Positions 24,465 to 31,424 of a stretch of 31,424 nt of DNA are shown in pieces. Each line of letters opens with the position of its first letter. Position 1 is the first letter of the stretch. The notes beneath the pieces were generated by a model. The model was given only the letters and a program-made list of their open reading frames with translations, made no database searches and had not been told where the DNA came from. The DNA comes from JANPLN01 sp041736155 (GTDB lineage: Bacteria > Bdellovibrionota > Bdellovibrionia > Bdellovibrionales > JAGQZY01), in assembly GCA_041736155.1 (NCBI GenBank), contig JBGSUL010000076.1:1-31424 (forward strand), written 5' to 3'. Position numbers and translations under genes: made by a program.

Positions 24465-24547
24465 GCAGAAAATATGACATGGAATGAACGTAACGAAAAG
24501 TGAGGAAAGCGCTTAACAAGCTGAGTTAGTGTTGATAAAGGGAGTGT

Positions 24548-25699
24548 ATGGAAATGACCGAGTATAAAAATAAAATTTTGGACCAAGACACTTTAAAGTT
24601 TTGTCTTCAGATATTTCAACTTCTGGAAAGTGGTCCGCAAAACTTACGCACTGTTCGACAGGCCGCTTTAAACGGTCTAACTTTTACAAAAATGAGTTTA
24701 GCGGCACGTTATCTCGAGACGATGGCGTTAATTCCTAGTGCGCAGATCGGTGCGTGCTCAGAAGACTTATTGGATGCTGGAGCAATTTTTGGAGTCCGTG
24801 ACGATTTTGAAGATTATCTGATGACCGTGCGCCATTTGTCTGAAGCCCCAGACTTTAAAAATTGGGAAGGTTTTTTCAAGTGCACCAAATCGATGGCGGA
24901 GAATCACTCTTCCTGTATGGATTTCTTCTGGACAGTGCGCTGTTTAGTCAAAGAAAATGGGGGGTCTGTAGCTGAAGAGTTTTTTAAAATGTCAAAAAAA
25001 CTCAAAGAACCCACGATTACAGAAAAAGTGTGGGAGGCTGCGCGCCACGCACTTCAAATTTTCCCCCAAAAGAACTCCTGTGCCATGGTCTTCCGCATGC
25101 TGGCTGAATATCCGAAGTTTTCTGATGCGTTTGCTTTTGGTCAACTCGACAGCAAACAGTGGTTGATTGATGAAGCCCTCAAATGTTGGGGACCCAAAGA
25201 TTGGGGGGAGGTTTTTGTTCTTGCTGGTTGGGTCGGAGTTTTGCCGCGCTTATTGTGGGATCGAGGTGTAGAAACCACAAGAATTCGTTCTTTTGATATC
25301 GACTCCGACGCCTGCTGGGCATCCGAGTGGCTTAACCAAAATGAAGTGCAGATGGATTGGCTCTATAAATCCTCAGTTAAAGATATCGCACAATTGACCT
25401 ATCCCACCACTTATATCGTTCGTCGCAAAGATGGCAGTGAGTGTGAATTGAGTGATTCGCCGGACGTGGTGATCAATACCAGTTGTGAACACCTTGCAGA
25501 TCTTGCGTGGTGGAACGCCATCCCACAAGGCACCAAAGTCATAGTGCAATCGAACGACGGATTTCAGATCCCCGAGCATGTTGCCTGTGTCAAATCTCTC
25601 GAAGAGTTCGAGAAAAAAATGAATCTCTCTCTCGTCGAGTATCGAGGGCAAAAAGCCTTACCTGAATTTAACCGTTTTATGTTGATCGGAAGAAAGTAG
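24548..25699 (+). CDS. Class I SAM-methyltransferase-like protein with N-terminal helical domain
   Basis: 383 residues. The first 200 residues are helical with no motif I recognise (TVRHLSEAP, FFWTVRCL repeats of a similar look). The last 180 hold VLAGWVGVLPRLLW, a glycine-bearing first loop; SFDIDSDAC, the acidic end of strand 2; VVINTSCEHLAD, a strand-4 motif; and IVQSNDG. Together these give a Rossmann-fold methyltransferase plan, and the INTSCEH block suggests a distinct family. The substrate is unknown. It is divergent from radical SAM paralogue 4. GGGAG stands 3 bases before ATG 24548 and 9 before an in-frame ATG at 24554, so the start may be two codons later. Confidence 0.6.
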   Translation: MEMTEYKNKILDQDTLKFCLQIFQLLESGPQNLRTVRQAALNGLTFTKMSLAARYLETMALIPSAQIGACSEDLLDAGAIFGVRDDFEDYLMTVRHLSEAPDFKNWEGFFKCTKSMAENHSSCMDFFWTVRCLVKENGGSVAEEFFKMSKKLKEPTITEKVWEAARHALQIFPQKNSCAMVFRMLAEYPKFSDAFAFGQLDSKQWLIDEALKCWGPKDWGEVFVLAGWVGVLPRLLWDRGVETTRIRSFDIDSDACWASEWLNQNEVQMDWLYKSSVKDIAQLTYPTTYIVRRKDGSECELSDSPDVVINTSCEHLADLAWWNAIPQGTKVIVQSNDGFQIPEHVACVKSLEEFEKKMNLSLVEYRGQKALPEFNRFMLIGRK

Positions 25700-25729
25700 A
25701 GCTGACGAAGAAGCTATCGATTCGTAAAG

Positions 25730-26032
25730 TTATTGGGCGACGTCATCACCCGAGCCAGTGGTAGACGTGCTCGTGTCAGTGGTGACTTGTGTCAAGCTGG
25801 GCGTCTTCTTTTCACTGTAATCACTGGTGATCGGCTGTGGAGCGGGAGCGGATTTATCAAAACCCATGACTTGCGAAAAAAGTTCGACTGTTGCAGAGAC
25901 AGGATCTTGCGGTCTTTGCGCACCTTCGCGCGCAAGATTAGGATCATTGGGATTGAGCGCCAACGTCGTCGTGGAAAACAGAAATAGCACTGAAAATAAA
26001 AGCGTATGTTGGTGTTTCAGAAGATCCCCCAT
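25730..26032 (-). CDS. Small exported protein of unknown function
   Basis: 100 residues from ATG 26032, with GAGAGAG just upstream; the open frame extends to 26086. A signal peptide (KHQHTLLFSVLFLFSTTTLA) is followed by a mature part of about 75 residues that is polar and low in complexity towards the end, rich in Ser, Thr, Gln and Asp (TDTSTSTTGSGDDVAQ). No family recognised. It probably resides in the periplasm or is secreted. It is convergent with the methyltransferase-like gene, 30 bases apart. Confidence 0.5.
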   Translation of the reverse strand: MGDLLKHQHTLLFSVLFLFSTTTLALNPNDPNLAREGAQRPQDPVSATVELFSQVMGFDKSAPAPQPITSDYSEKKTPSLTQVTTDTSTSTTGSGDDVAQ

Positions 26033-26160
26033 CTCTCTCATAAGTCTATCATAGGTATCGACATTTCGCGGCCGAGGATAAAGCATTTTGTCGAAAAATC
26101 TCAGACTGAGACAACCGTCACAGATAATAGCTAGTTACCTCGATCGACCTAAGTCCGTAA

Positions 26161-26628
26161 CTATGCCTCCTGTGGCGCCTTTGCACGCTTCGCCTTAAAA
26201 AACGCCGTCAGCAAAGCAGCTCCCTCATCAGCGTACACTCCAGACACCACATTCAAACGATGATTGAGTTTCTCGGTCGTGAGTAGCCCAAACAGACTCT
26301 CAGCCCCACCTTTAGGATCCGAAGCCCCATAAACAACCGTTTTCAACCGCGCCTGCAAAATCGTCCCCGCACACATCACACAAGGCTCCAGCGTCGTCAC
26401 CAAAGTACAATCAGACAACCGCCATCGCCCCAACTTCCGAGCGGCCTGATCAATCACACTCATCTCCGCATGCCCAAACGGCGACCGCTCTTCCTCACGA
26501 CGGTTCGACGATTCGGCAACAACGCCGTCATCGTTAAAAATCAAAGCCCCCACAGGAACTTCATCCCGCACGGCCGCCTCCGTAGCCAATTCCAGCGCCC
26601 GCTTCATCCATCCTTCAAACTCACTCAT
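26161..26628 (-). CDS. tadA: tRNA-specific adenosine deaminase TadA
   Basis: 155 residues. The zinc and catalytic motifs are HAE (H53, E55) and PCVMC (C83, C86), the standard deaminase set, and VPVGAL and the VVYGASDPKGGA segment are typical of TadA, which converts A34 to inosine in the tRNA-Arg(ACG) anticodon. Start taken at 26628; ATG 26634 is as likely, with a G-rich stretch (GGGTGGGGGCGG) upstream. The open frame goes further to 26679 but that part is Gly-rich and unlike TadA. It is divergent from rpsU with the inverted repeat between them. G+C is higher than in the island. Confidence 0.88.
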   Translation of the reverse strand: MSEFEGWMKRALELATEAAVRDEVPVGALIFNDDGVVAESSNRREEERSPFGHAEMSVIDQAARKLGRWRLSDCTLVTTLEPCVMCAGTILQARLKTVVYGASDPKGGAESLFGLLTTEKLNHRLNVVSGVYADEGAALLTAFFKAKRAKAPQEA

Positions 26629-26697
26629 GAACATGGCATAACCGCCCCCACCCCCAAACCGCATTGCGCACCACACCATCGCCGCGGGTATTTCGCC

Positions 26698-26828
26698 TTT
26701 TTGGCCTTTTAGAAGAAACCTCTCAATTGCAAACCTCTCGTTAGCGGGACGCGATCGCCCTCAGGCGAAACGAGCGAGGGCAGGAGCCCGTGTTTGCAAT
26801 TGAGAGGTTTCTTCTAAAAGGCCAAAAA
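26698..26828. repeat. 37-bp perfect inverted repeat with 57-base structured centre
   Basis: The left arm (26698-26734, beginning TTTTTGGCCTTTTAGAAGAA) and the right arm (26792-26828) are exact reverse complements over 37 bases. The centre (26735-26791) has further complementary pieces (CTCGTT/AACGAG, GCCCTC/GAGGGC, CGGG/CCCG), so the whole block could fold as a long hairpin or cruciform. It encodes nothing and lies between tadA and rpsU. It has no normal terminator T tract at the stem base. It could be a miniature inverted-repeat element or an intergenic repeat. Confidence 0.85.
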
Positions 26829-26842
26829 CGCAAAAAGCCCTC

Positions 26843-26871
26843 TAGACAGTCACATGTAGGTTTGTTATTAA
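26843..26871 (+). promoter_or_regulatory. Predicted sigma-70-type promoter for rpsU operon
   Basis: TAGACA (26843-26848) matches TTGACA at five of six positions. TATTAA (26866-26871) follows after exactly 17 bases and matches TATAAT at four of six. This would start transcription near 26878, leaving a short leader before the rpsU ATG at 26900. It begins 15 bases after the inverted repeat. Prediction from sequence only. Confidence 0.4.
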
Positions 26872-26899
26872 AGTCCGTTGAAGGGCAGGTGATTCGTTT

Positions 26900-27100
26900 A
26901 TGTCATTAGTACGTTTACGTGATGGAGAAAGTTTTGAACAAGCTTTCCGCCGTTTCAAGAAATCCTGCGAAAAATCAGGCGTTTTGTCTGAAGTTAAAAA
27001 GCGCGAACATTATGAAAAACCAGGTGTTCGTTTAAAGAAAAAGTCGATCTCAGCTCGCAAAAGAGCTACCAAGAAAGTTCGACGATTTGGAGATTATTAG
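26900..27100 (+). CDS. rpsU: Ribosomal protein bS21
   Basis: 66 residues. The family pattern is clear: MSLVRLRDGESFEQAFRRFK, then a basic tail (KKREHYEKPG, KKSISARKRATKKVRRF). bS21 sits on the platform of the 30S subunit and helps mRNA binding during initiation. AGGGCAGG lies upstream of the ATG. It heads the rpsU-yqeY-dnaG-rpoD series; the next gene starts 2 bases after the TAG. Its length and basic tail are typical. Confidence 0.95.
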   Translation: MSLVRLRDGESFEQAFRRFKKSCEKSGVLSEVKKREHYEKPGVRLKKKSISARKRATKKVRRFGDY

Positions 27101-27101
27101 G

Positions 27102-27554
27102 ATGTCGTTAAAACAACAAATTTTAGACGACACGATTGTGGCGATGAAGGCGAAGCAGGCGGATAAAGTGGCCACGCTTCGCTTTTTACAATCTGCTGTG
27201 AAAAATAAAGAAATCGAAGTTCGGCCCAACGCTTTAACAGATGAAGACGTGGTTTCGGTTTTGCGGAAGTCTGTCAAACAAAGACAGGATTCTATTGAGC
27301 AGTATGTGGGTGCCGGTCGTAATGATCTCGCCGATAAAGAAAAATTCGAGTTGTCTATCATTGAAGGGTATCTGCCGCAGCAAATGGGCGCAGATCAAAT
27401 TGAAGCCATTGTCAAAGAGGCTATCAAAGAAGTAGGCGCCACATCTCCAAAAGAGATGGGGGTTGTGATGAAGGCTGTTCAAGCTAAAACACAAGGAACC
27501 GCCGACAACAAGGTCGTCAGCGAGATAGTCAAAAAATTGCTTCAGCCCAGCTAG
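27102..27554 (+). CDS. yqeY: GatB/YqeY-domain protein
   Basis: 150 residues: MSLKQQILDD at the start, then TLRFLQSAVKN, a VLRKSVKQRQDSIEQY segment, EGYLPQQM and the end GTADNKVVSEIVKKLL, all typical of YqeY, a helical protein related to the tail domain of the GatB amidotransferase subunit. It may bind tRNA; its role is not settled. The start ATG 27102 follows GGAG in the end of rpsU by 9 bases; an earlier in-frame codon at 27087 lies inside rpsU and is less likely. A terminator follows. Confidence 0.93.
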   Translation: MSLKQQILDDTIVAMKAKQADKVATLRFLQSAVKNKEIEVRPNALTDEDVVSVLRKSVKQRQDSIEQYVGAGRNDLADKEKFELSIIEGYLPQQMGADQIEAIVKEAIKEVGATSPKEMGVVMKAVQAKTQGTADNKVVSEIVKKLLQPS

Positions 27555-27567
27555 TCAGTCAGCAGAG

Positions 27568-27599
27568 AAGAGAGGCGTGACGTCTCTCTTTTTATTTTT
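27568..27599 (+). terminator. Intrinsic terminator or attenuator between yqeY and dnaG
   Basis: A 10-bp stem (27568-27577 with 27581-27590, one G-T pair) and a TGA loop are followed by TTTTTATTTTT. It stands 13 bases after the yqeY stop and 15 before the dnaG ribosome site. It could reduce dnaG-rpoD transcription relative to rpsU-yqeY. Confidence 0.75.
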
Positions 27600-27613
27600 G
27601 GGGAACAAGCGCA

Positions 27614-29443
27614 TTGAAATTTAATCAGGATTTTATTGAGCAAGTACGCGATGCCAATAATATCGTCGATATTATTGGGCAGTACACGGAACTCAAGGGC
27701 CGAGGGCACCAGTTTATGGGTCTCTGTCCATTTCCCGATCACTCAGAAAAATCCCCGAGTTTTTCCGTTTCTGAAAACAAACAAGTCTATCACTGCTTTG
27801 GATGTAAAAAGTCGGGCAACGCTTATACGTTTCTACAAAACTACAGCGGTTTAAGTTTTACCGATGCCGTAGAATTTCTCGCTCGTCGCGCCAACATTCC
27901 CATGCCGGAATTTGTCGAAGACAACAAAGAAAAATCAAACAAATCGACACTCTTGCGCATTAACAAATACGCCGCCGCCTTTTTCCATCGTCAACTGAAA
28001 GCGTTACCAGAAACCCATGCCGCTCGCCAATATTTACAACAACGGGCGATCGATGAAGAGACGATCGACGAAATGAAATTGGGTTATGCGGGCGACGAGT
28101 GGTCCGATCTTTATTATTTTTTTAGAGACAAAAATGTTCCCTTAGAGGACGCCGAAAAATTGGGTCTTATCAAACCCAAAAAAAATGGTTATTTTGATCT
28201 TTTCCATCACCGTGTGCTCTTTCCGATTTTCTCGACCCAAGAAGACGTGGTCGGTTTTGGTGGACGGGTCATCGACAAAGAACAAAAACCCAAATATCTG
28301 AACAGTCCTGAATCGCCGGTGTTTCACAAGGGGCGCACATTTTACGGATTGAACTTTGCAGCCAAACACATTCGCCAAGCCGATCGGGTGGTCATCGTCG
28401 AAGGCTATATGGATCAAATTGCTCTGTACCGCGCGGGCATTAAAAATGTGGTGGCGACGTTGGGAACAGCGCTCACTGAAGATCACGCTTACTTGATTCA
28501 AAAGCACACTTCGCAAATCGTTCTTATGTTTGACGGTGACTTTGCCGGGATGAACGCTGCGGAACGCAGCCTGCTCCCCATGTTTGCGCAAGGTTTATGT
28601 CCTTTGGCTGTCTTTTTACCTGATTCCTTAGATCCGGATGATTTTGTAAAAAAGCACGGAGCTGCAGCTTTGCAAGCAAAGGTCGATCAGGCACAGGAAC
28701 TTTTTATTTTGATCATTTCTGATTGGCTCAAGGACTCCAAGTTCACGGCCAATGAAAAAATGCTCTTTATGGAAAAAGTGAAGCCGTATCTCAATGCGAT
28801 CAGCGATCGTGGGTTAAAAGAGCTCTATGTGAAAACGGTCGCCCAACGCTTGCTGGTCGATGAAAAATGGGTATTGCGCGAACTCCAGGTAGAGGCGAAT
28901 ACGAACGTCCGCCCCCCCGCATCCCAAGCTGCTCGGATAGAAAAGCCTGTGAACACTGAGGAAATTTCCTATGAAATAGAGCAATGGCGGCTCAAGGGAT
29001 CGCAAAGGGATGAGCTCTATCTTGTTGGCATGGTCCTTAACTCTCCAGAATTATTAACCAAAGTCATTGAGTCTGGGGTCCATATGAAAGTTTCTTCAGA
29101 GTCCGTGAAAAAACTACTGTCCCTTGTCATTCAGCGATATGGACAAAATCCAAGTGATTTTGATAAGCTGACGCCCCTGGTGTTTTCGCGGATCAAAGAT
29201 CCTGAAGAACTTACAGGCTTGTTTAAATTTTGGTCCCTGGATGGGGCTAATGAAGAGGCTTTGAAGACAACGATGAGCTGCATAAAACGCATTGAAGCAC
29301 GCCATTTGAAGCTTCAAAGCCAAATAATAGCAGGACAGCTCCAAAATGGTCAGCAAAGTGATAGTTTGGAAAAGTTGGAACAGATCATGAATATACATAA
29401 GAATCGAATTCAATTAAATCGACCGGTTAAAGGAGAACCATGA
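27614..29443 (+). CDS. dnaG: DNA primase
   Basis: 609 residues. The CHC2 zinc-binding domain holds C38, H43, C61 and C64 (CPFPDH and CFGC). The catalytic core includes FGGRVID near 215-220, and the TOPRIM motifs are EGYMD (E263) and DGD (D307, D309). The C-terminal helicase-binding part is divergent, as usual. The enzyme makes RNA primers at the replication fork with DnaB. The start is TTG at 27614 after GGGGAA; no ATG fits the N-terminal family alignment. Its TGA overlaps the rpoD ATG (ATGA at 29440). Confidence 0.95.
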   Translation: MKFNQDFIEQVRDANNIVDIIGQYTELKGRGHQFMGLCPFPDHSEKSPSFSVSENKQVYHCFGCKKSGNAYTFLQNYSGLSFTDAVEFLARRANIPMPEFVEDNKEKSNKSTLLRINKYAAAFFHRQLKALPETHAARQYLQQRAIDEETIDEMKLGYAGDEWSDLYYFFRDKNVPLEDAEKLGLIKPKKNGYFDLFHHRVLFPIFSTQEDVVGFGGRVIDKEQKPKYLNSPESPVFHKGRTFYGLNFAAKHIRQADRVVIVEGYMDQIALYRAGIKNVVATLGTALTEDHAYLIQKHTSQIVLMFDGDFAGMNAAERSLLPMFAQGLCPLAVFLPDSLDPDDFVKKHGAAALQAKVDQAQELFILIISDWLKDSKFTANEKMLFMEKVKPYLNAISDRGLKELYVKTVAQRLLVDEKWVLRELQVEANTNVRPPASQAARIEKPVNTEEISYEIEQWRLKGSQRDELYLVGMVLNSPELLTKVIESGVHMKVSSESVKKLLSLVIQRYGQNPSDFDKLTPLVFSRIKDPEELTGLFKFWSLDGANEEALKTTMSCIKRIEARHLKLQSQIIAGQLQNGQQSDSLEKLEQIMNIHKNRIQLNRPVKGEP

Positions 29444-31239
29444 ATAAACCTAAAAAAGAAGAGGTTCCCGTTTTAGCACCCGAGGATCAGAAAAAACTGG
29501 TTAAAGAGGAGTTAAAAAAACTCGTTGAGCTTTCCCTCAAAAAGGGCTCGCTCACCGTAGAAGAAATCAACGAAACAGTAGCGGTGGAAATCATTGCGGC
29601 TGAAGCGCTCGATGCTTTAATGCATGGCTTGGAAGTCCAAGGCGTGGCGATTAGCGAGCACGTTCACGAGGAAGAAGAGGGCGAAGAGGCCACATTCCTT
29701 GAAGAGATCGACGATAGCGAAGAAGAAGAAGTGGCAGAAGCTGCCGACGTTAAGGGCAGCGATCCTGTTCGCATGTACTTGCGCAAAATGGGAAGTGTTT
29801 CCCTTTTGACCCGCGAAGGGGAAGTGCAAATCGCCCAACGTATCGAAAAAGGGGAGCGCCAGATTGTGCGCGCCATCTTAACGACACCGATCGGAACACG
29901 CGAGATCATCAATCTCGGTGAGCGTGTGGACAAAGGTCGTCTTAAGGTCAAAGCCATTTTTCGTGGTCTCGAGGACGAAGAAACTCAATACAATGAACAA
30001 GAGTACATCGATAAAATTCATGAGCTGATTGGCGAAGTTAAAAAATACGAAAAGAAAGCCAAAAAATTCTTCAAAGTTCTTGAGCAGGTCGAAGTTTCTG
30101 AAAAAGACAAAAAAGAAGCGGAACAAGAAATTTCGGTGATGGTGGATGAGTTGATGGTCAAGTTTGAGTCCATTAACTTTAACCGTAAGACCATCAACCG
30201 CGTGGTGATTAAGTTTAAAAACTTAGTGCAACGTATGGCGCAGCTCCAAGGCCGTGTCAAAGAAGCTGTGACAAAGACTTTCTCTAAAAATTTAGAACAA
30301 GTAGCAGAGCGCTATTTGAAGTTGGAAGCTAGCGAAAAAGAAATCGCGGTGATGACTCGCGAAACGGGTCTGAATTTTAATAAATTCCGTGGTTACTATC
30401 TTTCGGCGACTGATGCTCAACAACGTTTGACCAAACTGACTGAAGATACACAGATGCATTATAACTGGATTCGCGAAACCAACACAGCCATTTGGAAAGG
30501 TGAGCGTGATGCTGACCGCGCCAAATCAGAACTTGTTGAGGCCAACTTGCGTCTCGTGGTTTCCATTGCCAAGAAGTACACCAACCGTGGCCTTCAATTC
30601 TTGGATTTGATCCAAGAAGGTAACATCGGTTTGATGAAAGCTGTGGATAAGTTTGAATATCGTCGTGGATACAAATTCTCCACATATGCTACTTGGTGGA
30701 TTCGTCAGGCGATCACTCGCGCTATTGCCGATCAAGCCCGTACGATTCGTATCCCGGTGCATATGATCGAAACGATCAACAAGCTGGTGCGTACTTCTCG
30801 TTATTTAGTGCAAGAGTTGGGGCGTGAGCCACAACCCGAAGAAATCGCAGTGAAGATGGACATGCATGTGGATAAAGTCCGCAAGGTTCTCAAAATCGCT
30901 AAAGAGCCCATCAGTCTCGAAACCCCTGTGGGTGAAGAGGAAGATTCGCACTTAGGGGATTTTATTGAGGACAAAAAGGTCATTAACCCAGCAGAAGCCA
31001 TTGTGAACTTGAACCTCGCAGAGCAAACTCGTCGTGTTCTTTCCACGCTGACGGCACGCGAAGAAAAAGTTCTTCGTATGCGCTTCGGTATCGGTGAAGA
31101 AAGCGATCACACTTTGGAAGAAGTGGGTCAGGATTTCAACGTGACTCGTGAGCGGATTCGTCAGATCGAAGCCAAAGCACTTCGTAAACTGCGCCATCCT
31201 TCACGTTCTGCGAAGCTGAAAGCATTTATTGATAGCTAG
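29440..31239 (+). CDS. rpoD: RNA polymerase primary sigma factor RpoD
   Basis: 599 residues. Region 1.1-like start, an acidic linker (about 75-105, runs of Glu), region 1.2 (DPVRMYLRKMG), a long non-conserved region, region 2 (NLRLVVSIAKKYTNRGLQFLDLIQEGN, YKFSTYATWWIRQAI), region 3 (ETINKLVRTSRYLVQELGR) and region 4 (TLEEVGQDFNVTRERIRQIE). It directs RNA polymerase to TTGACA/TATAAT-type housekeeping promoters. Translationally coupled to dnaG through a 4-base overlap. Length and all regions are normal. Confidence 0.97.
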   Translation: MNKPKKEEVPVLAPEDQKKLVKEELKKLVELSLKKGSLTVEEINETVAVEIIAAEALDALMHGLEVQGVAISEHVHEEEEGEEATFLEEIDDSEEEEVAEAADVKGSDPVRMYLRKMGSVSLLTREGEVQIAQRIEKGERQIVRAILTTPIGTREIINLGERVDKGRLKVKAIFRGLEDEETQYNEQEYIDKIHELIGEVKKYEKKAKKFFKVLEQVEVSEKDKKEAEQEISVMVDELMVKFESINFNRKTINRVVIKFKNLVQRMAQLQGRVKEAVTKTFSKNLEQVAERYLKLEASEKEIAVMTRETGLNFNKFRGYYLSATDAQQRLTKLTEDTQMHYNWIRETNTAIWKGERDADRAKSELVEANLRLVVSIAKKYTNRGLQFLDLIQEGNIGLMKAVDKFEYRRGYKFSTYATWWIRQAITRAIADQARTIRIPVHMIETINKLVRTSRYLVQELGREPQPEEIAVKMDMHVDKVRKVLKIAKEPISLETPVGEEEDSHLGDFIEDKKVINPAEAIVNLNLAEQTRRVLSTLTAREEKVLRMRFGIGEESDHTLEEVGQDFNVTRERIRQIEAKALRKLRHPSRSAKLKAFIDS

Positions 31240-31267
31240 ATCGAGGTCCTTCGCTAACGCTCAGGAA

Positions 31268-31290
31268 GAAGGTTAAATACAACAACCTTC
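31268..31290 (+). terminator. Weak hairpin after rpoD
   Basis: GAAGGTT (31268-31274) pairs with AACCTTC (31284-31290) around a 9-base loop, 29 bases after the rpoD stop. There is no T tract, so it may be a Rho-dependent region or a 3'-end-stabilising hairpin rather than an intrinsic terminator. Confidence 0.3.
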
Positions 31291-31350
31291 CTCATATGGA
31301 CGCCACCCCGGTCAAGTGTAAAAGTGGCCTCGGGTCGGAGTGTCTGTTTG

Positions 31351-31424
31351 ATGAGCATTCTTGAACATCATCCTCATATTCGCGTGCTGGTTAACGCATT
31401 AAGTGTTGTCCGAACTTGGCCTAT
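31351..31424 (+). CDS. Possible start of an unidentified gene (partial)
   Basis: ATG at 31351 with GGAG ten bases upstream opens a frame of 24 codons that runs off the window (MSILEHHPHIRV at the start). Too short to recognise. It may be chance. Confidence 0.25.
   Translation, partial: MSILEHHPHIRVLVNALSVVRTWP

Noticed and set aside
28142..28591. 149-codon minus-strand frame
   Set aside because: Antisense to the primase catalytic domain; no independent support.
31290..31345. Segment resembling an end of an IS21-type element (GTGTAAAAGTGGCC)
   Set aside because: Only a short resemblance from memory; no second end, no repeat and no transposase within the window.
1..31424. CRISPR arrays, tRNA or rRNA genes, phage structural genes
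   Set aside because: None seen: no regularly spaced repeats, no cloverleaf-like segments recognised and no capsid or tail proteins.

Overview
The window looks like a chromosomal segment of a predatory or related delta-type bacterium, most likely Bdellovibrionota (inference). The right-hand block rpsU, yqeY, dnaG, rpoD and the style of its proteins fit Bdellovibrio-type genomes, but no 16S or species marker is present. DNA between about 1.7 and 24.5 kb is visibly richer in A+T than the core genes on the right. It reads as an accessory surface-glycan or natural-product-like island set beside housekeeping genes.

Layout. 1-421: the left end of an IS3-type insertion sequence has landed in, and truncated, a methyltransferase gene. 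524-1734: an exported di-haem peroxidase and a small Lys/Ala/Pro-tailed protein, separated by a hairpin. 1804-8286: three radical SAM enzymes of one family (an N-terminal Cys-rich 'twitch'-like module, then the radical SAM core), mixed with two putative Fe(II)/2-oxoglutarate oxygenases and one unrecognised 415-residue protein. 8401-11009: membrane proteins (a small one, an HTTM-like one and a GT-C-like one). 11110-13321: two overlapping radical SAM genes. 13309-14154: a flippase-like membrane protein. 14224-18019: a tight operon of CMP-sugar (sialic-acid type) synthesis with neuA-like, neuB-like, glycosyltransferase-like and Gfo/Idh/MocA dehydrogenase genes. 17994-19124: another radical SAM/SPASM protein. 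19261-20729: an SGNH hydrolase and a possible SGNH remnant. 20718-24464, minus strand: a fourth twitch-type radical SAM gene, then SxtJ-like, carbamoyltransferase and a 49-residue DUF5989-like gene. 24548-25699: a SAM-methyltransferase-like protein. 25730-26628: a small exported protein and tadA. 26698-26828: a large perfect inverted repeat. 26900-31239: rpsU, yqeY, dnaG and rpoD (the macromolecular synthesis operon). 31240-31424: a weak hairpin and perhaps the start of another gene.

How the genes may work together. CMP-sugar activation, a glycosyltransferase, a GT-C-like enzyme, a flippase-like protein, a carbamoyltransferase module and an SGNH hydrolase point to assembly and decoration of a cell-surface glycan. 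The unusual part is seven radical SAM enzymes in about 23 kb, four from one paralogous family, with two oxygenases and two methyltransferase-like or unknown proteins. This suggests heavy oxidative or radical tailoring of a glycan or of another, unidentified substrate. No recognisable RiPP precursor, transporter or NRPS/PKS gene is present, so the substrate is open.
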